Program-made: the position numbers and the translations under genes | NCBI RefSeq assembly: GCF_003254055.1 | Contig: NZ_QKZT01000002.1 | Location: 124,001-188,000 of the forward strand | Direction: 5' to 3' | Origin: Algoriphagus chordae | GTDB taxonomy: Bacteria > Bacteroidota > Bacteroidia > Cytophagales > Cyclobacteriaceae | DNA: 64,000 nt | The notes under the pieces: generated by a model | The model's input: only the letters and a program-made list of their open reading frames with translations | Databases searched by the model: none | What the model was told of the DNA's origin: nothing | Shown: positions 7,813-19,926 of the stretch, one piece after another | Layout of the letters: every line of letters begins with the position of its first letter | Numbering within the stretch: position 1 is the first letter of the stretch

Positions 7813-8080
7813 AAAGGTCTTCAGTATTTTTTTTCATTAAGTACTTTTCACGAGCAAACTTCTCCAAGAGTTCAGGGTTGCTCATCAATTCCTCTCTCTC
7901 AGCTTTGATCTTCTCTCTTCGTTCTAAGTAAAACTCCTTTTGATCTTCGAGTTGTCCCAGCTTAGTACTCAACTTCACTTGGTTGACTACATTATTAGAA
8001 TCAATAAAAATCATCCACGCCAGAAAAAAGACAATGCCCAGAAAGTAGAAACTCTTAGTGTACTTAAGGTATTTGCTCAT
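7793..8080 (-). CDS. divIC: FtsB/DivIC-family septum formation initiator
   Basis: Starting at the ATG ending at 8080, this is a 95-residue bitopic membrane protein: short cytoplasmic N-terminus, one transmembrane helix (SFYFLGIVFFLAWMIFI), and a periplasmic coiled coil (KLGQLEDQKEFYLERREKIK). It ends in the DivIC-like tail FAREKYLMKKNTEDLYVIVE. These proteins join FtsL and FtsQ in the divisome. A longer frame from 8143 would put 21 unusual residues in front and run toward the eno terminator, so it was not used. Confidence 0.85.
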   Translation of the reverse strand: MSKYLKYTKSFYFLGIVFFLAWMIFIDSNNVVNQVKLSTKLGQLEDQKEFYLERREKIKAEREELMSNPELLEKFAREKYLMKKNTEDLYVIVEK

Positions 8081-8122
8081 TTGCCTTGCTTGATATGATA
8101 CTTGAAGATACAAAAATGGTGC

Positions 8123-8160
8123 AAAAAAAAGACAGCTCACCAAAGCAAGCTGTCTTTTTA
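8123..8160 (-). terminator. Intrinsic terminator after eno
   Basis: On the minus strand AAAAAGACAGCT (8159-8148) pairs with AGCTGTCTTTTT (8137-8126) in a 12-bp stem with a 10-base loop and a T run. It separates carA-eno from divIC. Confidence 0.87.
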
Positions 8161-8182
8161 CTAATATTTTGATAAGCTCTTA

Positions 8183-10583
<2,401 letters not shown>

Positions 10584-10600
10584 TTTGCTAAGTAATTGCC

Positions 10601-10608
10601 CAAAGTTA
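10601..10608 (-). promoter_or_regulatory. Candidate -7 promoter element for carA-eno
   Basis: The minus strand reads TAACTTTG, an exact match to the Bacteroidetes -7 consensus TAnnTTTG, 17 bases before the carA start. No TTTG is found at 19-21 bases upstream, so only half of the promoter is supported. Confidence 0.5.
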
Positions 10609-10644
10609 AATATTTATTGGGAAGGAAGATAAATGAAAAGGGTA

Positions 10645-10677
10645 TAAAAAAAGGATTGAACAAATGTCCAATCCTTT
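10645..10677 (-). terminator. Intrinsic terminator after rplQ
   Basis: On the minus strand AAAGGATTG (10677-10669) pairs with CAATCCTTT (10658-10650), followed by a run of seven T. It closes the alpha operon 26 bases after the rplQ stop. Confidence 0.85.
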
Positions 10678-10702
10678 CAATATCGTGAAGCCACTGATCA
10701 AC

Positions 10703-11296
10703 TTATTTGTTATCAGTTTCTTCTTCCGCTGAATCAGCAGAAGCTTCAGGAGCCTTAGGCTCTTCCACATCCTTTGCAGGAGCTTCTTCTTTAGCTTCAG
10801 CTGCTTTTTTAGCTGGAGTTTCTTTTTTGGCTGGAGCAGCTTCTGCTGCTGTATCTTCAGCACCTGCAGCTTTACCAGAACCTCTACGAGATCTTCTAGT
10901 AGTCTTCTTAGCAGGCTTAGTGTCTTTCAACATCAATTCGTTGAAGTCAACCAACTCGATGATACACATCTCTGCGTTATCACCTAATCTGAATCCAGTT
11001 TTGATAATTCTAGTGTATCCGCCTGGACGAGTAGCTACTTTAGAGATTACTTCACCAAATAGTTCGATGATAGCTTCCTTATTTTTCAAATAAGCAAACG
11101 CCATACGTCTATTGTGTGTAGTATCTTCTTTAGCTCTAGTTACCAGAGGCTCCAAATACTTCTTCAATTCTTTTGCCTTGGCAAGCGTGGTTGAGATACG
11201 CTTGTGAAGAATCAGCGAAGTTGCCATATTAGAAAGCATTGCTTTTCTATGAGCGGCCTTCCTTCCAAGGTGGTTAAATTTCTTACCGTGTCTCAT
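10703..11296 (-). CDS. rplQ: 50S ribosomal protein L17 with long charged C-terminal tail
   Basis: The L17 core occupies residues 1 to about 120 ([40 protein letters not shown]). It is followed by a tail of roughly 75 residues made almost only of Ala, Lys, Glu, Pro and Thr, first basic ([13 protein letters not shown]) then acidic (AEEETDNK). E. coli L17 is only 127 residues, and tails of this kind are common in Bacteroidetes. It is the last gene of the alpha operon, 6 bases after rpoA, and is followed by a terminator. Confidence 0.97.
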   Translation of the reverse strand: MRHGKKFNHLGRKAAHRKAMLSNMATSLILHKRISTTLAKAKELKKYLEPLVTRAKEDTTHNRRMAFAYLKNKEAIIELFGEVISKVATRPGGYTRIIKTGFRLGDNAEMCIIELVDFNELMLKDTKPAKKTTRRSRRGSGKAAGAEDTAAEAAPAKKETPAKKAAEAKEEAPAKDVEEPKAPEASADSAEEETDNK

Positions 11297-11302
11297 TATT
11301 AT

Positions 11303-12292
11303 TTATTCTTCATCAAGTTTATACTTAGAAATATCCATCCCGAAGGTCAGGCTTTTTTCTTGGATAAGTTGCTCTAGCTCAGCTAGGGATTTCTTACCGA
11401 AGTTTCTGAATTTCATCATATCAGAAATTTCAAGTTTGGCAAGATCACCCAAAGTCTTCACATCAGCAGCTTTAAGACAGTTGAACGCTCGAACTGAAAG
11501 GTCAAGGTCGCTCAAAGAAGTCTTAAGAAGCTTTCTCATATGCAAGAACTCTTCGTCGATTGGCTCCGGCTCTGCTACTCCAGTTGAATCAAGAACCATA
11601 GTCTGGTCAGAGAACAACATAAAGTGTTGGATAAGGATTTTGGCAGATTCCTGCAACGCTTTCTCCGGGTGGATAGAGCCGTCAGTAGAAACTTCCATGA
11701 TCAATTTTTCGAAGTCAGTCTTCTGTTCTACTCGCGTATTTTCTACAGAGTATTTCACATTCTTAATAGGAGTGAAAACTGCATCAATAGCGATAGTACC
11801 GAATATCTGCTCTTTTGGTTTGGATTCTTCAGCTGGTAGATACCCTCTTCCCTTATCCATCGTCAATTCGATCTCAAAGTTTTTGGACTCGTCGATATGA
11901 CAGATCACCAACTCTGGGTTCAAGATTTCGAAAGAAGAAGTAAACTTAGCAATGTCCCCTGCAGTAAGTACAGACTGATTTTTGACTTCCACTGTGATTT
12001 TTCCGTCAAATGCTTCATGCACTTTCTTGAATCTCACCTGCTTCAGGTTCAAAATAATATCTGTAACGTCTTCAACTACACCTTCGATGGTCGAAAACTC
12101 ATGCACTACACCAGGAATCTTAATCGCAGTGATGGCATAACCTTCCAAGGAAGAAAGCAAAATTCTTCTCAGGGCGTTACCTATTGTAACTCCATAGCCT
12201 TTTTCGAGTGGTTTGAAAGTGAATAGGCCATGAAAATCATCGGCTTTTTCCATTACCACTTTCTCGGGCATTTGAAATGCTAGTATGGACAT
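11303..12292 (-). CDS. rpoA: RNA polymerase alpha subunit
   Basis: 329 residues, full length. The N-terminal dimerisation domain has [20 protein letters not shown]; the C-terminal DNA- and activator-binding domain begins near residue 245 ([20 protein letters not shown], then [20 protein letters not shown]). It sits between rpsD and rplQ as in the classical alpha operon. Confidence 0.99.
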   Translation of the reverse strand: MSILAFQMPEKVVMEKADDFHGLFTFKPLEKGYGVTIGNALRRILLSSLEGYAITAIKIPGVVHEFSTIEGVVEDVTDIILNLKQVRFKKVHEAFDGKITVEVKNQSVLTAGDIAKFTSSFEILNPELVICHIDESKNFEIELTMDKGRGYLPAEESKPKEQIFGTIAIDAVFTPIKNVKYSVENTRVEQKTDFEKLIMEVSTDGSIHPEKALQESAKILIQHFMLFSDQTMVLDSTGVAEPEPIDEEFLHMRKLLKTSLSDLDLSVRAFNCLKAADVKTLGDLAKLEISDMMKFRNFGKKSLAELEQLIQEKSLTFGMDISKYKLDEE

Positions 12293-12331
12293 ATATCTCG
12301 TTCTTTTTTAAAAGCTGAAAATATTAAAATA

Positions 12332-12937
12332 TTACTTAGAGTAAAGTTCGACAATGAGTTGCTCCTTGATATTCTCAGGAATATCATCTCTGCCTGGAAC
12401 ACTGACGAATTTGCCGGTCAACGATGTGCCATCCCACTCTAACCAGGAATATTTATTAGCACCTCTACCAGCTAAGCTACTAGTGATTGCTTCTAGAGAC
12501 TTTGATCTTTCTCTTACAGAAACTACATCACCTGGCTTAAGCGTAAACGAAGGAATATTAACTACCTCACCGTTTACAAGCACATGCTTGTGAGAAACTA
12601 GTTGTCTAGCACCTCTTCTGGTAGGGGAGATTCCCATTCTATATACCGTGTTGTCCAATCTTGCTTCTAGAAGCTGAAGAAGGTTTTCACCGGTAATTCC
12701 ATTTTTCCTGGAAGCAATATTAAACATCTTAGCGAATTGTCTTTCCAATACACCATAGATGTATTTTGCTTTTTGCTTCTCAGCAAGCTGGATTGCGTAT
12801 TCAGACTGCTTTTTTCTTCTACCTCTACCATGTTGTCCAGGAGGGTAGTTTTTCTTTGCAAGTGCTTTGCTATGTCCTTCTATAGCTTCGCCAAATTTTC
12901 TGGCAATCTTTGCTTTAGGACCTGTATATCTAGCCAT
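12332..12937 (-). CDS. rpsD: 30S ribosomal protein S4 (zinc-free form)
   Basis: 201 residues; primary 16S rRNA binder with the S4 RNA-binding domain ([36 protein letters not shown]). The N-terminal region, which holds a CxxC zinc knuckle in some bacteria, has no cysteine, and the whole protein has none. It lies 18 bases after rpsK. In some bacteria S4 represses the alpha operon; that is not demonstrable here. Confidence 0.98.
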   Translation of the reverse strand: MARYTGPKAKIARKFGEAIEGHSKALAKKNYPPGQHGRGRRKKQSEYAIQLAEKQKAKYIYGVLERQFAKMFNIASRKNGITGENLLQLLEARLDNTVYRMGISPTRRGARQLVSHKHVLVNGEVVNIPSFTLKPGDVVSVRERSKSLEAITSSLAGRGANKYSWLEWDGTSLTGKFVSVPGRDDIPENIKEQLIVELYSK

Positions 12938-12955
12938 TGTATTACAATTTTATGA

Positions 12956-13354
12956 TTAAACTCTTCTACGCTTAGGTGGACGACAACCGTTGTGCGGCAT
13001 TGGAGTCACATCGATGATCGTAGTCACATCCAATCCTACATTTTGCAATGTTCTGATCGCTGATTCACGACCAGATCCTGGACCTTTTACAAATACTTCG
13101 ATTTTTCTCAAACCTAAGTCGTATGCTACTTGCCCACAGTTCTGTGCGGCCATCTGCGCTGCGTAAGGAGTATTTTTCTTAGAACCTCTGAATCCCATTT
13201 TACCGGCAGAAGCCCAAGATATTACTTGACCTGCATTGTTGGTAAGAGAGATAATGATATTGTTGAAGGACGCTCTAATGTGAGCTTGCCCTACAGCTTC
13301 TACCTTTACTACTCTTTTTTTACCTTTTGCTTTATCGTTTCTTTTCTGAGCCAT
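12956..13354 (-). CDS. rpsK: 30S ribosomal protein S11
   Basis: 132 residues with the typical platform-protein motifs [20 protein letters not shown] and [20 protein letters not shown], and the basic end [15 protein letters not shown]. It follows rpsM by 15 bases. Confidence 0.98.
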   Translation of the reverse strand: MAQKRNDKAKGKKRVVKVEAVGQAHIRASFNNIIISLTNNAGQVISWASAGKMGFRGSKKNTPYAAQMAAQNCGQVAYDLGLRKIEVFVKGPGSGRESAIRTLQNVGLDVTTIIDVTPMPHNGCRPPKRRRV

Positions 13355-13369
13355 AATCTAAATCAGGTT

Positions 13370-13747
13370 TTATTTAGTTGCTTTCTTCTTGTTAGCAACT
13401 GTTTTTCTCTTACCCTTCCTTGTTCTGGCGTTGTTCTTGGTATGTTGACCACGAACTGGAAGTCCTTTTCTGTGTCTCAAACCTCTATAGCAACCAATAT
13501 CTTGTAGTCGCTTGATGTTCAATTGGATCTCTGACTTCAGTACACCTTCGGTTCTGAACTCTTCAGCGATAATGTTACGGATGGAAGTTGACTCATCGTC
13601 ATCCCACTCACCAGCTTTCTTGTCGAAAGAGATACCAGCCTTGGTCAGGATAGCTTTGGCTGCAGATCTACCTATTCCGAAGATATAGGTAAGTCCGATT
13701 ACGCCGCGCTTATTGTCTGGTATATCTACACCTGCAATTCTAGCCAT
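13370..13747 (-). CDS. rpsM: 30S ribosomal protein S13
   Basis: 125 residues, head protein contacting the P-site tRNA and the 50S subunit. It begins [20 protein letters not shown] and carries the C-terminal [20 protein letters not shown] signature and a lysine-rich tail. It lies 3 bases after rpmJ. Confidence 0.98.
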   Translation of the reverse strand: MARIAGVDIPDNKRGVIGLTYIFGIGRSAAKAILTKAGISFDKKAGEWDDDESTSIRNIIAEEFRTEGVLKSEIQLNIKRLQDIGCYRGLRHRKGLPVRGQHTKNNARTRKGKRKTVANKKKATK

Positions 13748-13750
13748 AAT

Positions 13751-13867
13751 TTAACCTTGTCTTTGTTTAAACTTAGGATTCTTCTTATTGATGACATACA
13801 ATACTCCTTTTCTTCGGATTAGCTTGCAGTCAGCACTTCTCTTTTTGATGGATGTTTTTACTTTCAT
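13751..13867 (-). CDS. rpmJ: 50S ribosomal protein L36 (zinc-free form)
   Basis: A 38-residue frame read directly from the sequence between infA and rpsM: it begins [20 protein letters not shown] and ends NPKFKQRQG. Three of the four zinc ligands of the C-x2-C-x12-C-x4-H ribbon are replaced and only one cysteine remains, so it should not bind zinc. Position between infA and rpsM is the classical one. Confidence 0.95.
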   Translation of the reverse strand: MKVKTSIKKRSADCKLIRRKGVLYVINKKNPKFKQRQG

Positions 13868-13874
13868 CTCAGTC

Positions 13875-14093
13875 TTATTTATATCGATATACAATTCTGC
13901 CTTTACTCAAATCATAGGGAGACAGTTCTAATTTAACTCGATCACCAGGAAGGATCTTTATGTAATTCATCCTCATCTTACCAGATATATGGGCGATCAG
14001 CTGATGCCCATTCTCTAGTTCCACTTTGAACATCGCATTAGACAATGCTTCCTTGATCGTACCGTCTTGCTCTATTGATGTTTGCTTGGCCAT
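13875..14093 (-). CDS. infA: Translation initiation factor IF-1
   Basis: 72 residues, one OB-fold that binds the A site of the 30S subunit. The core [20 protein letters not shown] and the end [12 protein letters not shown] are characteristic. It starts one base after the map stop. Confidence 0.98.
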   Translation of the reverse strand: MAKQTSIEQDGTIKEALSNAMFKVELENGHQLIAHISGKMRMNYIKILPGDRVKLELSPYDLSKGRIVYRYK

Positions 14094-14094
14094 A

Positions 14095-14877
14095 TTAGAA
14101 TTTAAAATTCTCTTCTATGTATTTATGAGAGGTTAACACCTCTGTTCTATCTTCAAATATCGCTACTGTGTGCTCATAATGTGCTGAAGGTTTTCTATCC
14201 GCTGTTCGTATAGTCCATCCGTCGCGCTCTTGGACAATGTTACGTGTTCCAAGATTAATCATGGGCTCAATGGCGATCACCATTCCATCTTTCAGTAAAG
14301 GACCACTTCCCTTCTTTCCATAATTGGGAACTTCTGGTGCTTCATGTAGATTTCTACCTAATCCATGTCCGACAAGCTCTCTAACTACTGTGTAGCCTTT
14401 AGCTTCAACAAACTTCTGGATGGCATTGCCTACATCACCGATTCTTTTCCCAAAGACAGCTTGCTCAATTCCAACGTAAAGTGAATCTTTGGTGGCTTTT
14501 AATAATGCTTTGACAGCTGGGGAAACCTCACCAATAGGGTATGTATAAGCGGAATCGCTATGAAAACCTTGGTGAAAAACTCCACAATCTACTGAGATTA
14601 TATCGCCATCTTTCAATTCATATTCGCTAGGAAAACCATGTACTACTACTTCATTCACAGAAATACATAGTGAAGCAGGAAATCCATTGTAGCCCTTAAA
14701 TGAAGGAACTCCGTTGTGATCCCTGATAAACTCCTCAGCAATTTTGTCTAGAAAAGAGGTCTTTACCCCTTCCTTGATATGTTTCGCTACTTCCCCATGG
14801 GCTCTCGCTAGTATATCGGCACTTTCTTTTATTAACTTAACTTCCTCGGAAGTCTTGTAATTGATCATCTTAGGCAA
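14095..14877 (-). CDS. map: Type I methionine aminopeptidase
   Basis: 260 residues. The two-metal site is visible: Asp in [17 protein letters not shown] (both metal-binding aspartates), His in [18 protein letters not shown], Glu in [12 protein letters not shown] and the last Glu in the [16 protein letters not shown] region. It removes the initiator methionine from nascent proteins. Its start overlaps the end of secY by 8 bases, indicating translational coupling. Confidence 0.98.
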   Translation of the reverse strand: MPKMINYKTSEEVKLIKESADILARAHGEVAKHIKEGVKTSFLDKIAEEFIRDHNGVPSFKGYNGFPASLCISVNEVVVHGFPSEYELKDGDIISVDCGVFHQGFHSDSAYTYPIGEVSPAVKALLKATKDSLYVGIEQAVFGKRIGDVGNAIQKFVEAKGYTVVRELVGHGLGRNLHEAPEVPNYGKKGSGPLLKDGMVIAIEPMINLGTRNIVQERDGWTIRTADRKPSAHYEHTVAIFEDRTEVLTSHKYIEENFKF

Positions 14878-16189
14878 CTTGGTAATTGGAAGGATTATTC
14901 TTCACATTACCGCTCTTCATCATGCCTTCGTAGTGTCTCATCAACAAGTAACTTTCAATCTGTCTCAAGGTATCCATGATTACCCCTACCATAATAAGTA
15001 GAGATGTACCACCATAGAACTGAGCAAATTCACCACCGACTCCAGATATAATCGCAAGAGCAGGAAGTATAGCTACAGCAGCTAAGAGAATAGATCCCGG
15101 AAGTGTAATCTTGGAAATGATTCCGTCGATAAATTCCGATGTTGGAGCTCCTGGTTTAATACCCGGAACAAACCCTCCATTTCTTTTCATATCTTCTGCA
15201 ATCTGCTCAGGATTAACCGTGATAGCAGTATAGAAGAATGTGAACAGAATGATCATCAGTGCAAAGAGCAAGTTGTATTGCCATGATGTGAAATCACTAA
15301 ATGTAGCTCCAATGTAGTTGGCAATGTCATTCTCAGAAGCCCAGATCTGCGCAATAAGTGCAGGTACGAACATCAAAGACTGAGCAAAGATAATTGGCAT
15401 AACACCTGACGCATTTACCTTGATAGGTATATACTGTCTTTGTCCACCATATACTTTACCTCCTACCACTTGCTTGGCATACTGTACTGGTATTCTTCTA
15501 GTCGCTTCTGTCAAGGCAATCACCCCAACAACCACGAAGAACAATACAGCCGCTTCAATAAGCAGTAGCAACATACCTGAAGTACCTTTCTCAAGACCTT
15601 CAGCGATAATCGCTCCAGGAAATCTTGAAATAATACCAATCATAATTAGCATTGAGATACCGTTACCGATGCCTTTTTCAGTGATTTTCTCTCCCAGCCA
15701 CATGCAAAACATGGTACCAGCGGAAAGTAAAACCAAAGAACTAAACATAAACAAGGTAGAGCTAACCATCACCGCTCCAGTAGGCATAATCGTAGCGGAT
15801 ACATATCCGATACCCTGCGCTATTGTAATCAAGATGGTCAATACTCGAGTGATCTGGTTGATTCTTTTTCTTCCAGACTCACCCTCTTTCTGCATTTTCT
15901 GAAAATATGGTACTCCGACAGTCAATAACTGCAACACAATGGATGCAGATATATATGGCATAATGCCTAGACCGAAGATAGATGCGTTACTGAACGCTCC
16001 ACCAAGGAAGGTATCGATCAATCCAAAGATCCCTTCTGGGGCATCACCTAAACGAGAAGGATCAACTCCTGGAAGAACTATGAATGACCCTAATCTGAAT
16101 ATGATCAAAAATCCGATCGTATTCATGATTCTAACTCTAAGGTCTTCGATAGAGAAAATGTTCTTAACTGTCGAAATAAACTTTTTCAT
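14870..16189 (-). CDS. secY: Protein translocase subunit SecY
   Basis: 439 residues with ten predicted transmembrane helices, the channel of the Sec translocon. Typical segments are RLGSFIVLPGVDPSRL at the N-terminus, GEKITEKGIGNGISMLIM, and the C-terminal GVIMDTLRQIESYLLMRHYE. It lies 4 bases after rplO, as in the spc operon. SecE is encoded separately at 40420-40608. Confidence 0.98.
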   Translation of the reverse strand: MKKFISTVKNIFSIEDLRVRIMNTIGFLIIFRLGSFIVLPGVDPSRLGDAPEGIFGLIDTFLGGAFSNASIFGLGIMPYISASIVLQLLTVGVPYFQKMQKEGESGRKRINQITRVLTILITIAQGIGYVSATIMPTGAVMVSSTLFMFSSLVLLSAGTMFCMWLGEKITEKGIGNGISMLIMIGIISRFPGAIIAEGLEKGTSGMLLLLIEAAVLFFVVVGVIALTEATRRIPVQYAKQVVGGKVYGGQRQYIPIKVNASGVMPIIFAQSLMFVPALIAQIWASENDIANYIGATFSDFTSWQYNLLFALMIILFTFFYTAITVNPEQIAEDMKRNGGFVPGIKPGAPTSEFIDGIISKITLPGSILLAAVAILPALAIISGVGGEFAQFYGGTSLLIMVGVIMDTLRQIESYLLMRHYEGMMKSGNVKNNPSNYQVA

Positions 16190-16193
16190 TAAC

Positions 16194-16640
16194 TTAAATT
16201 GTGTTTACCGTTCCGCCAGCTTTCTCGATAGCTGCTACTGCAGTAGCCGAGAATTTATGTGCAGTTACGTCTAATTTGGCTTTCAATTCACCTCCACCGA
16301 GGATTTTGATTTTGTCATTCTTAGAAGCAATACCATGAGAAACCAAAGCTTCCATGTCTATAACTTCAAGATTGTATTGCTCGGAAATGCCTTGCAATGT
16401 ATCCAAATTTACTGGTTTGAACTCAACTCTGTTCAAGCTTTTGAATCCAAATTTAGGAACTCTTCTTTGAAGTGGCATTTGACCACCTTCAAAACCTAAT
16501 TTAGACTTATAACCTGATCTTGATTTAGCTCCTTTGTGACCTCTTGTAGAAGTTCCACCTCTACCTGAACCTGTACCTCTACCAATTCTCTTACGATTTT
16601 TGGTAGATCCTTCAGCTGGTGTTAATGTATGCAGTTTCAT
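16194..16640 (-). CDS. rplO: 50S ribosomal protein L15
   Basis: 148 residues. The basic Gly-rich N-terminus (RKRIGRGTGSGRGGTSTRGH) and the GGQMPLQRRVPKFGFKS segment identify it. It lies 2 bases after rpmD. Confidence 0.98.
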   Translation of the reverse strand: MKLHTLTPAEGSTKNRKRIGRGTGSGRGGTSTRGHKGAKSRSGYKSKLGFEGGQMPLQRRVPKFGFKSLNRVEFKPVNLDTLQGISEQYNLEVIDMEALVSHGIASKNDKIKILGGGELKAKLDVTAHKFSATAVAAIEKAGGTVNTI

Positions 16641-16642
16641 AA

Positions 16643-16822
16643 TTAAGCTTCCTCCACTTTTACAAGGTGATTAACTTTATTTACCATACCGGCAATCTGA
16701 GGCGTATTCTCTACGACTCTAGATTTGTTGATACGACCTAGACCTAGTGCAGTAATAGTTGCTTTCTGATCCTTTGGTCTATCGATGGTACTTTTGGTTT
16801 GCGTGATTTTGATCTTAGCCAT
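16643..16822 (-). CDS. rpmD: 50S ribosomal protein L30
   Basis: A 59-residue frame read directly from the sequence between rpsE and rplO. It begins [20 protein letters not shown] and continues with [20 protein letters not shown], the L30 signature. It starts 5 bases after rpsE and ends 2 bases before rplO. Confidence 0.96.
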   Translation of the reverse strand: MAKIKITQTKSTIDRPKDQKATITALGLGRINKSRVVENTPQIAGMVNKVNHLVKVEEA

Positions 16823-16827
16823 GATGA

Positions 16828-17346
16828 TTATCCGTTAAATACTTTAGACATTTTAACGCCTCTCTGTTGTGAAACAGCGATAGCATCTCTTAGCTGAACC
16901 AATGCTTCAATAGTAGCTTTCACCACGTTATGAGGATTAGATGATCCTTTGGACTTTGCCAAAACGTCTGTAACGCCAGCACTTTCCAAAACAGCACGCA
17001 TTGCACCACCAGCGATAACACCAGTACCTGGCGCAGCAGGCTTGATCAATACAAATCCTCCACCGTATTTACCAATTTGCTCATGAGGGATAGTACCTTT
17101 CAAAACTGGCACTTTCACCAAGTTCTTCTTTGCATCTTCGATACCCTTAGTGATTGCATCAGTTACTTCATTGGCTTTACCCAATCCGTAACCAACCACA
17201 CCTTGGCCATCACCCACTACAACAATTGCTGAAAAAGAGAATCTTCTACCACCTTTTACCACTTTGGCAACTCTATTGATAGATACTACTTTTTCTTTTA
17301 AATCTGTATCTGTAGCCCTGATAGGCTTTCTTCTTAGTTGAGACAT
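16828..17346 (-). CDS. rpsE: 30S ribosomal protein S5
   Basis: 172 residues. The double-stranded RNA-binding-like N-terminal domain ([20 protein letters not shown]) and the C-terminal domain ([20 protein letters not shown]) are standard. Follows rplR by 6 bases. Confidence 0.98.
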   Translation of the reverse strand: MSQLRRKPIRATDTDLKEKVVSINRVAKVVKGGRRFSFSAIVVVGDGQGVVGYGLGKANEVTDAITKGIEDAKKNLVKVPVLKGTIPHEQIGKYGGGFVLIKPAAPGTGVIAGGAMRAVLESAGVTDVLAKSKGSSNPHNVVKATIEALVQLRDAIAVSQQRGVKMSKVFNG

Positions 17347-17352
17347 AGCTTA

Positions 17353-17703
17353 TTAAAATTTAAGGCCTCCTTCTCTGGCACCTTCTGCCAAAGCTTTCAC
17401 ATTCCCATGATACAAGTAGCCATTTCTGTCAAATACTACGGAGGCAACTCCGTTTGCAACAGCTCTTTCAGCAAGTTTTTTACCTACTTCTTTGGATACT
17501 GATACATTAGCGTTAGCCTTTGCTCCTAATTCTTTGGAAGAAGCTTGAGCCAAAGTCTGACCCTTAAGGTCATCGATAAGCTGAGCGTATATGCCAGTAT
17601 TACTTTTGAAAACTGACAAACGAGGTCTGGAATCAGTACCAGAAATCTTTCTTCTGATACCCTGCTTGATTCTAAGTCTTCTGGAATTCTTATTAAATGC
17701 CAT
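17353..17703 (-). CDS. rplR: 50S ribosomal protein L18
   Basis: 116 residues, 5S rRNA-binding protein. RLSVFKSNTGIYAQLIDD and VVFDRNGYLYHGNVKALAEG are typical. Follows rplF by 6 bases. Confidence 0.98.
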   Translation of the reverse strand: MAFNKNSRRLRIKQGIRRKISGTDSRPRLSVFKSNTGIYAQLIDDLKGQTLAQASSKELGAKANANVSVSKEVGKKLAERAVANGVASVVFDRNGYLYHGNVKALAEGAREGGLKF

Positions 17704-17709
17704 AACCTA

Positions 17710-18267
17710 TTATTTTTTAGCGGCAGTTTTACCAGCCTTACGTCTAACTTGTTCACCAACGAAGCGCACACCTTTTCCTTTGTAAGGTTCAACCTTACGA
17801 AGAGATCTGATTTTTGCAGCAACTTGTCCAATCAATTCTTTATCTATCGATTCTAAGGTAATGATTGGATTCTTACCTTTTGCTGTCTCAGCTTTTATAG
17901 CCACTTCCTCAGGAAGCAACATAAAAATATTGTGAGAATAACCCAGATTCAATTCAAGAACCTGTCCTTGATTAGACGCCTTATAACCTACACCCACAAG
18001 TTCCAAATCCTTCTTGTATCCTTCAGATACGCCTATCACCATATTGTTGATAAGTGATCTATAAAGACCGTGAATAGATTTGTGTCTTTTGGAATCTGTA
18101 GGTCTAGTGACAACTACATCGTTGTCTTCTACTTTCACTGTAATATCAGGATTCACATCCTGAGTCAGTGTACCCTTTGGACCTTTAACAGTCACAGTTC
18201 CATGAGCTGTGACGTCTACAGTAACACCGCTGGGTATATTTATTGGTTTTTTACCTATTCTAGACAT
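17710..18267 (-). CDS. rplF: 50S ribosomal protein L6
   Basis: 185 residues, two repeated alpha/beta domains. It begins MSRIGKKPINIPSGVTVDVT and has the C-terminal EPYKGKGVRFVGEQVRRKAG motif that binds 23S rRNA near the factor-binding centre. Confidence 0.98.
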   Translation of the reverse strand: MSRIGKKPINIPSGVTVDVTAHGTVTVKGPKGTLTQDVNPDITVKVEDNDVVVTRPTDSKRHKSIHGLYRSLINNMVIGVSEGYKKDLELVGVGYKASNQGQVLELNLGYSHNIFMLLPEEVAIKAETAKGKNPIITLESIDKELIGQVAAKIRSLRKVEPYKGKGVRFVGEQVRRKAGKTAAKK

Positions 18268-18276
18268 GATAGTAAA

Positions 18277-18672
18277 TTAGTATACGTAGCAAAGAACTTC
18301 TCCACCAACACCCTCAGTGCGGGCTTCTTTGTCTGTCATCACACCTTTAGAGGTGGATACGATTGCTATCCCCAGACCATTGATTACTCTTGGAAGCTCC
18401 GTATGTTTCACATATTTTCTCAAACCTGGCGTACTAACTCTCTTCAAGCTTACAATTGCGTTTTGCTTTGTCACAGGATTGAATTTCAGAGCAATTTTGA
18501 TAGATCCCTGAGGACCATTTTCTTCAAACTTGTAATTCTGAATGTATCCTTTGTCGTGCAATACCTTAGTAAGCTCTTTTTTGATGTTAGAAGCAGGGAT
18601 TTCTACGATTCGGTGAGATGCCTTGATGGCATTTCTCAACCTCGTCAGATAATCAGCTATTGGATCAGTCAT
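18277..18672 (-). CDS. rpsH: 30S ribosomal protein S8
   Basis: 131 residues. [20 protein letters not shown] at the N-terminus and [20 protein letters not shown] near the C-terminus identify it. An 82-base gap separates it from rpsN, the widest gap between rplC and rplQ, and this gap carries a -7 promoter-like element. In E. coli S8 is the spc operon repressor. Confidence 0.98.
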   Translation of the reverse strand: MTDPIADYLTRLRNAIKASHRIVEIPASNIKKELTKVLHDKGYIQNYKFEENGPQGSIKIALKFNPVTKQNAIVSLKRVSTPGLRKYVKHTELPRVINGLGIAIVSTSKGVMTDKEARTEGVGGEVLCYVY

Positions 18673-18709
18673 TGTATTTTATAGTCTAGCTACACCCGAT
18701 TTGGGCGTG

Positions 18710-18717
18710 CAAAGTTA
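18710..18717 (-). promoter_or_regulatory. Candidate internal -7 promoter element before rpsH
   Basis: The minus strand reads TAACTTTG, followed by GCA, exactly as in the proven-looking rplC promoter. There is no TTTG at the right distance upstream, so an internal promoter is only a possibility. Confidence 0.35.
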
Positions 18718-18754
18718 CGAATTGATTTTTAGAATAAAAACTACTGTCGTTATT

Positions 18755-19024
18755 TTACCAGCTGGACTTAGTCACTCCAGGGATTTTGCCCGCTGAGGCC
18801 ATTTCTCTGAAGGTTACCCTGTTGATACCGAACTTTCTCATGTAGCCTTTAGGGCGACCAGTAAGTTTACATCTGTTGTGAAGTCTTACTGGAGATGCGT
18901 TCTTAGGCAATTTATCAAGAGCTTCATAATCACCGGCTGCTTTCAGCGCGGCTCTTCTATCAGCATACTTGGCTACCAGACGCTCTCTTTTTCTCTCACG
19001 AGCTTTGATTGACTCTTTTGCCAT
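18755..19024 (-). CDS. rpsN: 30S ribosomal protein S14 (long, zinc-free form)
   Basis: 89 residues. The length and the sequence [20 protein letters not shown] show the long form; there is one cysteine only, so the zinc ribbon of the short S14Z form is missing. Follows rplE by 2 bases. Confidence 0.97.
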   Translation of the reverse strand: MAKESIKARERKRERLVAKYADRRAALKAAGDYEALDKLPKNASPVRLHNRCKLTGRPKGYMRKFGINRVTFREMASAGKIPGVTKSSW

Positions 19025-19026
19025 GA

Positions 19027-19587
19027 CTATTCTTCTTTAGTTTTTTTAACGAAAGGCATTCCGAAAGCCTTAAACAATTCTAAACTCTCTTCATCTGTTT
19101 TGGCAGAAGTCACAAAAGTGATGTCCATACCTGAGATTCTGTTCACTTTCTCAATGCTGATTTCAGGGAAGATGATTTGCTCTTGCACACCTAGTGTGTA
19201 ATTGCCTCTTCCGTCAAAACCTTTATCAGAAATACCTTTGAAATCTCTCACACGTGGAAGTGCGATAGTGATAAGACGATCTAGGAATTCATACATTGTC
19301 TGACCTCTCAAAGTAACTTTAGCTCCGATTGGCATTCCTTCTCTCAACTTAAAGTTGGAAACAGAAGTCTTTGCGATAGTCGAAACAGCTCTCTGACCAG
19401 TGATCAAAGAAAGTTCTTCTACACCTTGATCAACCAATTTCTTATCTGCTACAGCAGCACCGATACCTTTGTTGAGAACAATTTTCTCCAACTTAGGCAC
19501 TTGCATTACTGAAGAGTATTGAAATTTCTCTTTCAAAGCTGGGACGATATCGTCCACATATTTTTGCTTGATTCTTGGATTAGCCAT
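19027..19587 (-). CDS. rplE: 50S ribosomal protein L5
   Basis: 186 residues, 5S rRNA-binding protein. [30 protein letters not shown]-like [17 protein letters not shown], and [18 protein letters not shown] are typical. The start overlaps the rplX end by 8 bases. Confidence 0.98.
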   Translation of the reverse strand: MANPRIKQKYVDDIVPALKEKFQYSSVMQVPKLEKIVLNKGIGAAVADKKLVDQGVEELSLITGQRAVSTIAKTSVSNFKLREGMPIGAKVTLRGQTMYEFLDRLITIALPRVRDFKGISDKGFDGRGNYTLGVQEQIIFPEISIEKVNRISGMDITFVTSAKTDEESLELFKAFGMPFVKKTKEE

Positions 19588-19924
19588 TGATTACCTCCCC
19601 AGTTTTCTTAGAGTATCTTACTAATTTACCATTTTCGCCTGCTTTGCGACCTGTTCTAGTGGCTTCACCAGTTTTAGGATCTACAAGTTTCAGGTTACTA
19701 ATATGCATTGAAGCTTCTTTCTTGTCGATTCCGCCCTGAGGCTTAGCTGCAGTAGGCTTCACATGCTTCGTGATCATATTAAGACCTTCTACAATTGCTC
19801 TACTTTTCAGTTTATCTACAGAAAGTACTTTCCCTGTTTTGCCTTTGTCATCACCTGCGATCACCTTAACAGTGTCACCAGTTTTGATATGCAGCTTGGT
19901 TTGCTTGTTCATTTTTCTTTCCAT
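19580..19924 (-). CDS. rplX: 50S ribosomal protein L24
   Basis: The KOW motif is at [20 protein letters not shown]. Two starts are possible: the ATG ending at 19924, two bases after rplN, gives 114 residues; the in-frame ATG ending at 19912 gives 110 ([10 protein letters not shown]) and fits the usual L24 start slightly better. The longer form is reported here. Confidence 0.96.
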   Translation of the reverse strand: MERKMNKQTKLHIKTGDTVKVIAGDDKGKTGKVLSVDKLKSRAIVEGLNMITKHVKPTAAKPQGGIDKKEASMHISNLKLVDPKTGEATRTGRKAGENGKLVRYSKKTGEVING

Positions 19925-19926
19925 GA

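Noticed and set aside
8081..8143. N-terminal extension of divIC
   Set aside because: The added 21 residues would put an extra hydrophobic patch in front of the normal DivIC start and reach toward the eno terminator.
15420..15902. 160-codon frame on + opposite secY
   Set aside because: Low-complexity Ile/Pro/Thr composition typical of the antisense of a membrane protein gene; no promoter or neighbour supports it.
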